This document shows positions 1-10,540 of a stretch of 64,000 bases of DNA, piece by piece. Numbering within the stretch: the stretch's first letter is position 1; each line of letters opens with the position of its first letter. The translations under genes and the position numbers were made by a program. Source of the DNA: Acanthochromis polyacanthus (Eukaryota; Chordata; Actinopteri; Pomacentridae); NCBI RefSeq assembly GCF_021347895.1, contig NC_067117.1:37653567-37717566 (forward strand), written 5' to 3'. A model generated the notes under the pieces. That model made no database searches. It saw only the letters and a program-made list of their open reading frames with translations, and had not been told where the DNA came from.

Positions 1-1
1 C

Positions 2-712
2 TTGTTGGACCTTGATGAAATGATGCAGAGCATCCCTAGAAGTGAGAGAGTTGTCATTGGTGCAGACTTCAATGGACATGTTGGTGCTGGAAACAGAGAT
101 GATGAGGAGGTCATGGGCAGGTTTGGTATCCAGGAGAGGAATACAGAAGGACAGATGGTGGTTGACTTTGCAAAAAGGATGGAAATGGCTGTAGTGAATA
201 CTTTCTTCCAGAAGAGGCAGGAACATAGGATGACCTATAAGAGTGGAGATAAAGGAGCACACAGGTAGACTACATCTTGTGTAGATGGTGTAATCTGAAG
301 GAGATCAGTGACTGCAAAGTAGTGGCAGGTGAGAGTGTAGCCAGACAGCATAGGATGGTCGTGTGTAGGATGACCCTGGTGGTGAAGAAGATGAAGAGGG
401 CAAAGGCAGAGCAGAGGACCAAATGGTGGAAGTTGAAAAAGGAAGAGTGTTGTATGACTTTCAGGAAAGAGTTGAGACAGGCTTTGGATGGTCAGGAGGT
501 GCTTCCAGATGACTGGACAACTACAGCAAATGTGATCAAGGAGACATGTCGGAGAGTACTTGGTGTGTCATCTGGAAGGAAAGGAGATAAGGAGACTTGG
601 TGGTGGAATGAGGAGGTACAGGAGTGGATCCAGAGAAAGAGGTTAGCTAAGAAGAAGTGGGACACTGAGAGGACTGAAGAGAGTAGACAGGTATCACACC
701 CCCTTCCTCTCT
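2..712 (+). pseudogene. RTE-type LINE fragment (endonuclease part)
   Basis: Two overlapping frames read like the AP endonuclease region of an RTE-clade non-LTR retrotransposon, a protein often mis-annotated in fish as 'craniofacial development protein 2-like'. The first frame holds the GADFNGHVG motif near residues 20-28. After a 1-nt frame break near 265-270 the second frame gives VDYIL and a WWNEEVQ motif before the start of the RT linker. The enzyme would nick target DNA for target-primed reverse transcription. The copy is cut by the window edge on the left and stops at about 712 before any RT domain, so it is dead. Clade assignment is inference from motif style. Confidence 0.75.
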
Positions 713-1276
713 GGTGATCTGCTTCAGGTGATTACGAACAGCCGCGGAGGAAAGCGGCTGCCCGTAATCTGTAATCAACGGCAAGATAAAAGCCTGGCGC
801 TGCAATCAGTCGGTGCTGGGTCATTACCTGTGGTTCTCCGACAGGCGCACACCGCTGCCGAACTCTGCCTCGCTCTTCCCGGCTATCAGGATTTCTGTGT
901 CTACACCTTCTTCCTCCCCTCATTCCGAAACTACTCATCTCTCCTCCTCCGTTCAGTATACTCCCCGTTTGTCTGGACTCTGCCCGCTCCTCTGCTTTTG
1001 CCTCAGCTCGGCCACTGGCTTCCATCTGCCCTGTCCTTGTCTCATCTCTCGTTCATTTCCCCGGACTGCTACGTGAGTCACCTTTTCCCCGTTTAGTTAG
1101 TTTAACCCCCACCTAGAACCATAGATCCGTTACTGTTGTTTCAGTTTAGTTTTCCTGCACGTTCTATTTAATTCGTGTGCCTCCGGTGTGGAATGTTTGT
1201 TTATTAAAACTCCTTATTAATTTATCTGCCTGCCTGTCTGTTGCCTGCTGCATGGGTTCGCTGTTTAGATCTTAAC
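713..1276 (+). promoter_or_regulatory. LTR-like segment ahead of the repeat-rich ORF
   Basis: This stretch has no convincing ORF. It has a TATA-like gataaaagcc near 784-793, an att-aaaa polyadenylation-like signal near 1204 and a T/C-rich end that finishes in cttaaca at about 1276, with TG at 713. That order fits a fish LTR feeding the ORF that starts at 1368. A primer-binding site was not recognised and no partner LTR was found, so boundaries and identity are tentative. Confidence 0.4.
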
Positions 1277-1367
1277 AGAATGACCCAGCCACAAAATAGA
1301 ACCCAGCAGGCATTCAGACCCCGCCCTGATCCATAAGCCGACTATCCACTTTACACACTACAACACC

Positions 1368-2138
1368 ATGGCAGGTTATGCTTTAAAGTCTCCCTACTGG
1401 AGAACTCGATTAGCAGTTAGGGCCCCGTCTAAAAGATGTAGAGGTCCTCTATTGCTCCAAGACAGCATTACCTCAAGGGCGCTTAGTTCTTTTTTGCTAG
1501 ATAGAGCCCTCGGATTGGACTATGAGTCCCCACCTCAGACCGGTTTTATACCAAGCTATCAACCTGTAGGTCCTCCACACTCCAGTCTGCCTGACTCTGC
1601 TCTCCAGTCTACCATAGAGCCCCCAGTGAAAAAGTCTTCCTGCCAGGGGCATAGCTCCACAAAGCATAGCACCCCACGGCACTCATGTGTAGGTGTTTCT
1701 TCTCCATCGGGCCTGGTAGAGGCTTCTTCTGTTTATGTTTCTGGGGTCTCCTTGAACCAGCCCTGCAGCCGGGCGACACCTGAGCAGGGTGTCACCCCCG
1801 TGGCTCCCGTGGTGAGAGAATCCAGAGTCATCCCCTCTGCTGTTGCTGGGAGGCTGGTGGCCGCATTACCCCTTCTTGTGGGTTCCGAAACTACCTCCTC
1901 AGCTCAGGAAGCGCTTAGCGCTGTCCTTTCTTCTTTTGAGGTGCTCAGAGTTGCCTATGCAACTCACGGGGAGGCTTTGGCCACCTCTACGGACCCGGAG
2001 ATACTGGGAGCCGTCGCCTCATTCTTGGAAGCACTAAATTCTGCCACTGCTGTCTTGGAGGGGCTCGATGCTGCCTCCCTCCCGGCTGACGAGAAGCCTT
2101 GTGCCGCTCCACTCCCTCCGGTTGAGGAGAGGATCTGA
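1368..2138 (+). CDS. Uncharacterised LTR-element ORF, P/S/A-rich (256 aa, ends at in-frame stop)
   Basis: The ORF begins with ATG at 1368 shortly after the LTR-like segment and is rich in Ser, Pro and Ala; I recognise no domain, zinc knuckle or catalytic motif. The TGA at 2136-2138 looks premature, because the same frame continues beyond it into two 10-residue repeat arrays (VPEGSFAPSL-like, then KAPPAALAEQ-like) up to about 2395. An inverted relative with the same KAPPAALAEQ repeats sits at 10541-11464. It is most likely a gag-position or accessory ORF of a fish LTR element, by context only. Function unknown. Confidence 0.4.
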   Translation: MAGYALKSPYWRTRLAVRAPSKRCRGPLLLQDSITSRALSSFLLDRALGLDYESPPQTGFIPSYQPVGPPHSSLPDSALQSTIEPPVKKSSCQGHSSTKHSTPRHSCVGVSSPSGLVEASSVYVSGVSLNQPCSRATPEQGVTPVAPVVRESRVIPSAVAGRLVAALPLLVGSETTSSAQEALSAVLSSFEVLRVAYATHGEALATSTDPEILGAVASFLEALNSATAVLEGLDAASLPADEKPCAAPLPPVEERI

Positions 2139-2162
2139 GCCGTCTCACTCCCTTCGGTTCCT

Positions 2163-2396
2163 GTGGGGCCCGTCGCCCCGTCTTTGGTTCCTGAGGGGTC
2201 CTTCGCCCCGTCTTTGGTTTCTGAGGGGTCCTTCGCCCCGTTTTCGGTTCCTGAGGGCCCAGCTTTGAGGTTTCCACCCTTTCCTGCAGATCTGAGGAAG
2301 CCAAAAGCTTCCCCTGCAGCTTTAGCGGAGCAAAAGGCTCCCCCTGCAGCTTTAGCGGAGCAAAGGGCTCCCCCTGCAGCTTTAGCGGAGCAAAAC
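2163..2396 (+). repeat. Two 30-bp coding minisatellites
   Basis: Between about 2163 and 2265 a 30-bp unit (ttcctgaggggtccttcgcc core) repeats about three times. Between about 2290 and 2396 another 30-bp unit (cccctgcagctttagcggag core) repeats about four times. Both periods are multiples of three and keep the upstream frame open, so they are protein-level repeats. The second array ends exactly where the cagatagcaaa junction begins. Confidence 0.8.
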
Positions 2397-2660
2397 CCAG
2401 ATAGCAAATGGATCTGGGCCGGATCTGTGCCAGATGTAGTCCAAAATCCGGTTTCAATCCTTAAAATGGATCCGCCTGGGATAGTTTTTGCACCCTGGCC
2501 CAGATCTGGCACGGATCAGCTTTACAATTCCGGAACAGATCTGGGCCAGATCTGGCATGGATCCGCAAAAAACCTACTGTTTACAGCCCATATCTGGCGC
2601 GGATCTGGTCCAGATGTGGTCCAGATCCAGGGCGGATTAGGTACATATTTGAACTAAAGC
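2397..2660 (+). repeat. Palindromic GATCTGG-rich terminal array of a DNA transposon (putative)
   Basis: The stretch opens with cagatagcaaatgg and is packed with variants of ggatctgggc, cagatctggc and cagatgtggtc in both orientations, many self-complementary. Such dense short inverted motifs next to an element edge resemble transposase-binding subterminal repeats. It lies just beyond the 3' end of the DUF4806 gene, suggesting that gene belongs to the element. A similar opening, cagacagcaaaaagg, is at 11443. The matching right end was not found. Confidence 0.45.
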
Positions 2661-3163
2661 TCTTGTAAAAAGTGAAAAAGTGTTGAAAAAGTGTTGGCAA
2701 ACTAATTGTTAGATATTATCACACTAATGTGTTTTAATGGCTAATCACATTTAGTCTATGAGTAATAAAACAATCACAATGTCTTCCTTTCAACAAGCAG
2801 GGCTCTTTATTGACTTCAAGAACCAGAACCTGGTTTGTGTTTTTACAACAGTAAGTAAACAATCAACTGTACTCTTTTATAGCATTAAGCCACAGTACTT
2901 AAAAAAATTGTTCAGGGAGACTAGTGATTATGGCAATGGGCCAATTTGCCAAAACGCTGAACTTAAAGCAACAACAGAATTCAAAATTATAAACTGTATT
3001 TTAAGAAAATTATTTTTTTTGTAAACTTTGTGTTTTATGAATTTCCACAACAGTATGCACATTATAAACCATTTTAAATTACTTCTTTTGAACTGTTTAT
3101 GAATTTCCAACAACAGTATGCACATTTAAAGTATGAAAAAAAAAGGATCATCACAGTCCTTCC
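2660..3163 (-). other. 3' untranslated region of the DUF4806 gene
   Basis: No coding signal. The AATAAA complement at 2806-2811 marks a likely cleavage region near 2790. A short near-duplicate (gaatttccacaacagtatgcac) occurs at about 3039 and 3101. The rest is AT-rich unique-looking sequence. Confidence 0.45.
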
Positions 3164-6100
3164 TTAGTCCTCCTCAGCCTCTTGTTCAGGGCCCTGGACC
3201 TGGGAAAGCAAAATCTTGTAAGTTTTCAAATGGAACCACTTCATTAAATGTTTGTCAATGTCGACATCTGTTGATTGCTTTGCCATATGATTTTTGCGTA
3301 CAGCACCTGTATATAAACACACAAAGCAAAAGTAGTTACTAATACCGCTTCTTACAATGTACCGTAAATTCCACTACTTTTTTCCACATGCTTTGAAGCC
3401 TGTGGAAAGCCTTTTGATAAACATCGAAGAAAAATCACACACTCTACCTTTAAATGATTCTTTTATAAATTTTGGTCATTTAAGTGACTTTCATACTTAC
3501 GGCGAATCATTGTTGTTGTTGCTTCCATCTGCTTAAATGAAAGCTTGCCTGTCGTTCCCTTCCAACAAATTTGGAGGGTCAAATGTTTAGAGTAGATGTG
3601 TGAAAGAATGTTCCAGGTAAGCCACTTTGTGTCCTTTCCCCCAATGCAGGCCAAAGAAGCAATCTGAAAAAATAAAAAAGACATAATTATAAAAAAAAGA
3701 AAAAGAAGAACACAAAGTGCTTTAGAAGAGGGGAAATAAACATATATAAAATGTTACTTTTATCACCCAAACTTAAGACAATTTTAAAAGTGATTCGTAA
3801 AAAAAACCCCTGAAAGCAAATGCACAGATCATAGGAAGTAGGAAGGCCATGTCCAATGTCTGACCCATCATGCTATCCCTGTCTATATACAAAATACAAG
3901 TCCAAACAAATTCATACCAGGTTCTTCCTCTGTGAGCGATTGCGAGGATCCTTCAGCCAATCTTCAAAGTTTCGCACTTCATCAACTGAGGCAAAGGGAA
4001 ACTGAATATCTTCAGGCAGTTCAGAAGGACATTCATTGTTTGTTCTCCCAGGCAGAGAGTTGACCATAGCCATTAGTTGGATTAGCTGCTGTTTCTGATA
4101 TTCAAGCAGATGGAGCATGTACCGTTCAGCAACTGGGAACAACAAAAACATAAAATACACCTACACATAGTTAATAATGCTTCAGCCTCACTGCGTACAA
4201 CCCTTGATAGTGCTGCACCTGTAAAAAAGAAAGTTATATCTCAGAGAAGACTTGCTCCTTGGTATGCCTGCTTTAAAGCAGGCATCCCGAAAGCTGGAAA
4301 GAAAGTGGTATTCCACTAATTCAGAGGTAGTGTATGTGGCTTGGAAAAGTAGTCTAGTAATCTATAAAAACGCTCTTCGTAATGCCAGGACAACTTATTA
4401 TTCATCTTTAATAGAGGAGAACAACAACAACCTTAGGTTTCTCTTTAGCAATGTAGCCAGGCTGACAAAGAGTCAGAGCTCTGTTGAACCTTGTATTCCT
4501 TTAGCTCTAAGCTGTAACAACTTCATGAGCTTCTTTACACATAAAATAGTTATGAATAGAGATAAAATTAATTTGGCCCTTCCTACAAATGTCACAGATG
4601 CTTTTGAATTGGCTGTTAGACCTGATGAATATTTAGAATTCTTCACTCCTATATGTCTCTCTGAACTAATTTCAACAGTTTCTACATCAAAACCATCAAC
4701 ATGTCTTTTAGATCCTATCCCAACTAGACTCTTCAAGGAGATTTTACCTTTAATTAATTCTTCAATGTTAGATCTGATTAATCTCTCTTTAGTAACAGGT
4801 TATGTACCACAGGCTTGTTTGAAGTGTTTCAGTCAGGCTTCAGAGTGCATCATAGCACAGAAACAGCTCTGGTGAAAGTTACTAATGACCTTCTCATAGC
4901 ATCAGATAATGGACTAGTCTCTATACTTGTTTTGTTAGATCTTAGTGCAGCATTTGACACAATCGACCACAAAATTTTATTACAGCGTCTAGAACATTCA
5001 ATTGACATTAAAGGGACAGCACTGGACTGGTTTAAATCCTACTTATCAGATAGGTTCCAGTTTGTGCATGTCAACAATAACTCTTCTGCGCATACTAAAG
5101 TTAATCATGGAGTTCCTCAGGGTTCTGTCTTAGGACCGATACTTTTCACATTATACATGCTTCCTTTAGACAATATTATTAGGAAGCATTGTATTAACTT
5201 CCATTGTTATGCAGATGACACAGAATTGTATTTATCTATGAAGCCAGATGAAACTGATCAGTTAGCAAGACTGCAAGATTGTCTTTAGGACATTAAAAAC
5301 TGGATGACTTTTAACTTCCTACTGCTAAATTCAGACAAAACTGAAGTCATTGTATTTGGCCCCAAACATCTTAGAAACTCGCTTTCAAAGCAAATAGTTA
5401 CTCTGGATGGCATCACATTGGCCTCCAGTACTACTGTGAGGAATCTTGGAGTTATTTTTGACCAGGACATGTCCTTTAACTCACACATAAAGCAAGTCTG
5501 TCGGACTTCCTTTTTTCACCTGCGTAATATTGTAAAAATCAGGAACATCCTGTCTCAGAGTGATGCAGAAAAACTAGTTCATGCTTTTGTTACTTCCAGG
5601 CTTGACTATTGTAATTCCTTATTATCGGGTTGTCCAAATAGCTCTCTCAGACATCTACAGTTGATCCAAAACGCTGCTGCGAGAGTACTGACAGGAGTTA
5701 GCAAAAGAGATCATATTTCCCCTATACTTGCTTCTCTTCATTGGCTTCCTGTTAAATCCAGAATAGAATTTAAAATCCTTCTTCTGACATATAAAGCTCT
5801 TAATAACCAATCTCCATCATATCTTAAAGATCTGTTAGTACCATATTATCCTAGTAGAACTCTTCACTCTCAAACTGCAGGCTTACTTGTTGTTCCTAGA
5901 ATTTCTAAAAGTAGAATGGGAGGCAGAGCCTTCAGTTATCAGGCGCCTCTCTTGTGGAACCTGCTCCCAGTTTGGGTTCGGGAGGCAGATACCCTCTCTA
6001 TTTTTAAGACCAGGCTTAAAACGTTTCTTTTTGACAAATCTTATAAGTTGGGGCTGACTGGGTGACCCACTGGGGTTCGGCTTGTGTCTTCATTTGCACA

Positions 6101-9100
6101 GCTGACTCCCTCTTGGACGTCCCTTAGTTCTGCCCCTAGTCATGCTGCTATAGGCCTAGGCTGCTGGGGGACTTCTCTTGACACACTGAGCCCTTCTCTA
6201 TTTACCTTTACATTTAATATGTATACCGTTATTGCAGTACATTCACTCTGTTTCCCCCTGTGCTATTTCTCCGAGTGTCCCTGGTCCCAGAACTGGATGC
6301 TTCAGATCTGCGGTTGATGTTCCACCAGCTGGTCCAGTCTCCACCATGTCCACTGTGGGATGCTGCTGCTGACCTTCCTCCAGCCCTCCGCTTCCAACTC
6401 CCCTTTTCCACCAGTCAACTCTGCATTGCCTTCACTATACTTGTTATGCTAACTTACATACTGTTTGAATTTTACTGCTAGCTATATATGGAGTATGTTT
6501 AATGTCAGAGCCGTACATCATAAGAGTAAACTATGAGTCAGTTCTCAATGCTAGCTTATACTTTGTTTGTGTCACATATCCTGTCATGCATGTATCCAAA
6601 TGTGTGTTGTGTTTTCCTTGCTTTCCCACCCCTCCCTCTTCTCCCATCCCTCCCCCTTGCCCTCCTCTGTCCCTCTCAACCCGCCCGGCCAGCAGGCAGA
6701 TGGGTCCCCCCTATATTGAGCCGGGTTCTGCTCGAGGTTTCTTCCCTGTTAAAAGGGTGTTTTCCTTGCCACTGTCGCCTTTGGGCTTGCTCTGGGGGTC
6801 AGGCATATGGGTTCTGTAAAGCGTGTTGAGACGATTTGACTGTAATTGACGCTATATAAATAAAATTGAATTGAATTGAATTGAATTATGCATGCAGTGT
6901 CAGGAGTCTTTCCATAGTAACCATTCATCTATCACAACAAACTGCAAATGTATTTAATGTGGTAGATAAATCTGATTTTCGTTTAGATTTCACATTCATA
7001 CTTTGTAAAAGCTAGCACCTTGTACATTATCACACACTAGTAAACCGCTCAGCGTTAGCTTGATGCAGTTTTCTGCCGCCTGTGTACAACGGCCTGTAGA
7101 AGAAACTAACGTAGTTTTTTCAACATTGTGAACACTTAGCATTAGCTTAGCTTGATTCTTCCCAGCTGTGCTGAATCAGGGTCGGCTCAGACATCCCAGC
7201 ACTATGGGGTGTCAGTTTCATTTATTACAAACGCTGCATGAAAAAGCTCTCAACAGGAACCATTGCTGATTCCTGCAGTCTTTAACCCCTTTTATTTCAA
7301 AGCAGCTTGTATTAAGTTTATTTCTTTATTAACTGTCATCATTTCATTATAATTTATGTTTCAAATGGCATTTGTTCTTTTAAAGTGCAACTGGAAATCC
7401 AAGCAAGCCTGCTGTTTTCCCCATCTTCTCTAAATTCTCTTAACTTGAGAAGAAATGTTTTAAAATATTTTCATAATATAGTTAGGCCAGGGTTCACCTA
7501 TCCGGAACTACAAGACCGCAATTCTACAGGCTTTCAATGTTTTCCTCAAACACATCCAATCACAGCCAATGATGTTCAAACACCCCCGACTCATAAATTT
7601 GAGTCAGGTGTGTTTAAGGGGGGACACACTGAAAGCCTGCAGGTTTGTGGCCTTTGTAGGACTGAATTGGTGAACCCTGATGTTGGCCCAGGTTAAAGCT
7701 CGTGTCCGGAGTTTCCGTTTGTTTTCAATTTATGTATCATTGTTTAACAAAGCTTAAATGTGTTAGTGTAGTTCAATACTATAATATAATGTTAGTATGA
7801 CGCGATATGAAAATTTATTCATGAGCTCCACCTTCCTCTCATAGACCCCCATGTTATTCCAAAAAGCGCTGGTCGCTGCTGACCAATCAAGTTCGAGCTT
7901 CCGCTTTGTCATGCTGTCAATCAACGGTTACGCGCACAGCAAGCAAGCCCATGCAGAGGTGGGCGAGCTACGCACTACGCAACCGCGCGCACATTTGTTT
8001 TGCTTGTGGAGGAGAGAGCATTAGGGATCAGCAACTTCCAGAAAAGTTACCAATCCCACGGCTTGTCAGGCCAAGAGACTGCAGGACGTTTTTTGGCTCG
8101 GGGTGCTCGTGTCGCTCCCCAACCATAGCCCGCCTGACGGCTTCGTTTAGATGCCCGACCTCTGGAGGAAGATGTTGGTGCGTCTGGGACATACTCTTCG
8201 TCAGAGGAGTCATGCAATTCTGAACTCTAGATAGAAATAAATAAACAATGTAACACATATACACGCGTAAATGCACTAAGTTTGATAAACAACTTCATCG
8301 AGAGGGATACACGAGTGTAATCACATATTGAAACTTTACTCGTTCGTCCTAGCAGATTCATGTTATTTTGGTATTAGGACAAGTTAGACTCAATACAGAA
8401 TTCTAAAGTAATTCCTTTATTATTTACTAAATGTACTAAATGTAGAAGAGTAGAAAACAGCAAAACAGGCAAGATGCTGCAGCACTCCGGGCACTCCTCT
8501 CAGGTACTGCGCGTGCACAAATAAAGGGGCGAAATCAGAGGGAGGGTAGGACCACCAGTGTTTTGGGAGACGCTACGATTCAAACTCCGGACACGAGCTT
8601 TAAGGTCCCAGCATTTTAAATTTGTTTGATAGAATTAATGGTTTATGTGTAGCCTTTATGTTGGATTGTTTCCAGGCCAGAGGTGATTTTAGCTTCATTC
8701 CAATAGGAATTATAATAGGAATTTTGTCTCCTTCCTTGCGATATTTTTTTTTACATCAAAAGAAAATAAAACTTAGATGTAAAAAGGAGCGTTATTTACA
8801 GTGCTATTAAATTACATAATTATGGTGAAATCGGGATTAGTTTTCAGACAATAATAGTATCTAGAAAATCTATAATTGTGACATCCCTATATGCAACTAA
8901 TAAGTACATGAGAACTCACCAGAGCAAGGTATGTGCTCCATTTCAGATTGCCCCACTCTGAAAGATGGCTTGAATAGTTCTGTGGCATTTTTAGAGCTTA
9001 GGTGTGACCTTTGTGCAGAGATTAAGGACTGATTAGATGGCACCGGGTGGGATGATGGCGTTGACTGATGAGATGAATATGATGGTAACCAATGAGATTC

Positions 9101-10093
9101 CATTGTGTGCGATGAAGACAGGCGAGGAGATGACTGGGGGCTTGGAGATGACCAATAATGAGCTTCGTGCGATGTAGGCCCACTTGGAGATAGAGGTGGG
9201 CATGGAGATGGCTGACGTTGACCTGCAGACCCACAAGGAGATGGCCGATGGGCAGCGTGAGATGAAGGCTGACTCTGAGATGGATGTGGGCTTGGTGTTG
9301 ACCGATGTAGAGGTAGCTTACGGTGTGGCATTGAATAGCTTGATGCAGACCGATGAAGTGTCACTGGGCTCCGGCATCTATATGCAGGGTTTCAAGCAAA
9401 GAGGTATGAAGAAATGGGGTGAGAAGAGCATTTGACCCAAAAATATTCATACAAAAATTAGAAGAAAAAAATGCAGCACAGTTGTACACCTATTTAAAAA
9501 AAATGCAAATGTATGAATTTACGTGTGTTTTTGGTGAAATTTAATTTGCCTTGGTAATAAAGGCAGATGGGTTGACATTGACAATGCCACTGATGGAGGT
9601 GATGATGACGACCGGTGAGGCGGTGGAACTGGCGGCAGTGACGACAGTTGAGGAGGTGGAACTGGTGGTGCAGTCTGTGGTTTTAATTTGTGTGGCTTAG
9701 ATTTTAAAGATGGCTGAGCCTCTTCATCCTCACTCTCTGACTCAAGGCGCTTGCTGTTTGTAAAAGAAAAATTTGCATTAATTTCTACAGACAATAAAGC
9801 AAAACCCACACAGTTGGGAAACTCCCAGTCTTTTAGTCCATGTATAAGGCAATACCTTAATGACAATACCTTAGACAAAATTTTAATCATCTTTATTATA
9901 AAGTGCTCAAATTAATTTAAGTACATTAGTTCATTCTAATTAATCCTAACAATGTATGAGATTGTTGTTCTGACTTACACTGGCTTACGTTTCCTCTTGG
10001 CACGCATTAAGTCTTCTTCCTGATCAGAATCCAGTTCTGATGTTGGACAGTTCAAAGACTTTCTCATTGCCTGCCTGGCTGTCAAATAATCAC
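3164..10093 (-). CDS. DUF4806-domain protein, six exons, 5' end missing
   Basis: Six exons join in frame on the minus strand: 10093-9979, 9753-9550, 9377-8920, 4132-3918, 3663-3501 and 3306-3164 (stop TAA). Five introns start with GT (the second with GC) and all end in AG. In order the protein has a GDYLTARQ segment, an acidic then basic RKRKPVKR linker, a Pro/Ser-rich middle with degenerate repeats, a coiled [10 protein letters not shown] helix, and a C-terminal domain ([16 protein letters not shown] ... IGGKD ... [14 protein letters not shown] ... [13 protein letters not shown]) that I recognise as DUF4806-like. Role unknown; such proteins are abundant in fish and often transposon-linked. 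The first exon(s) were not found upstream of 10093, where an LTR-derived segment intervenes. A poly(A) signal AATAAA lies at 2811-2806. The open frame over about 1.3 kb of spliced sequence argues against long neutral decay. Confidence 0.6.
4156..6887 (+). pseudogene. 5'-truncated, broken L2-clade LINE
   Basis: Inserted in the large intron of the DUF4806 gene, opposite strand. Reverse-transcriptase signatures are clear: [18 protein letters not shown] and the catalytic [11 protein letters not shown] near 5200-5230, followed by the thumb and a C-terminal [12 protein letters not shown]...LHWLPV region typical of L2 elements. Damage: frame breaks near 4262, an internal deletion around 4812 that removes the first RT motifs, and an in-frame TAG at 5286-5288. 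The 3' end is a long UTR closing with repeated ttgaa units (6861-6887), the tail used for priming in this clade. The copy cannot move by itself. Confidence 0.9.
6888..7487. other. Intron sequence without recognised feature
   Basis: Continuation of the DUF4806 intron after the L2 tail. AT-rich, with no ORF or splice arrangement I can support. Confidence 0.5.
7488..7679. mobile_element. hAT-like MITE with imperfect terminal inverted repeats
   Basis: Starts cagggttcacc and ends ggtgaaccctg. The two arms (ctacaagaccgcaattctac-type and its complement) pair imperfectly over about 50 bp around a central loop. The CAGGG ends suggest a hAT-derived non-autonomous element. Flanking octamers agttaggc and atgttggc match only partly, so the 8-bp target duplication is eroded. 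Confidence 0.65.
7697..8599. mobile_element. TTAA-flanked non-autonomous DNA transposon, copy 1
   Basis: Perfect 18-bp terminal inverted repeats, agctcgtgtccggagttt, are flanked by TTAA on both sides (7693-7696 and 8600-8603). TTAA duplications are typical of piggyBac and Kolobok superfamilies; the ends do not match the usual CCC start of piggyBac, so a Kolobok-like origin is a guess. The interior has no transposase. A closely similar copy is at 51584-52998. Confidence 0.85.
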
Positions 10094-10192
10094 CTAAAAA
10101 AGTCAAATTGTCAGTTTTAACTAACTGAAAGTTAGGGACTAACACCATACTAACACCATACGTGTTAGTGTGCTTAATGAAATCACTTACCA

Positions 10193-10335
10193 CAGGGGTG
10201 TCAAGATCCGTTCCTGGAGGGCCACTATCCTGCATGTTTTAGATGTTTCCCTCTTCCAACACACCTGATTCAAATGATAAGGCTCGTTATCAGGCTTCTG
10301 CTGAGCTTGATGATAAGCTGATGATAAGCTCATGC
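10193..10335 (+). repeat. Truncated hAT-type repeat
   Basis: Begins caggggtgtcaagatccg and contains the tccaacacacctgattcaa segment that recurs in many fish genomes. It ends in a short gatgataagct duplication without a matching right terminus. It interrupts the region where the missing 5' exon of the DUF4806 gene would be expected. Confidence 0.55.
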
Positions 10336-10540
10336 TACCAGAATTATACTTACCCTAGTCAAATGCAAAACTAGTGAAAAACAGTCAGACAATATTAGGA
10401 AGGAAAAAAATGTTAGTGGCCTTCACCTGTAAACTCATTCCTGTTTTGGGGGTTGTCTCATTGTTACCCCTCTAGTGCATCTGTTGTTAATTTTATGAAC
10501 ACCAAAGCAGCTGAAACTGACTAAAAAGCCCCTCAGTTAC

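Noticed and set aside
7697..8599. Classifying the TTAA element as piggyBac
   Set aside because: TTAA fits, but the termini start AGCT, not the usual CCC, and no transposase is present; superfamily left open.
8897..9376. Separate genes suggested by overlapping minus and plus frames around 9022-9435
   Set aside because: The region is one exon of the DUF4806 gene; degenerate short repeats keep several frames open.
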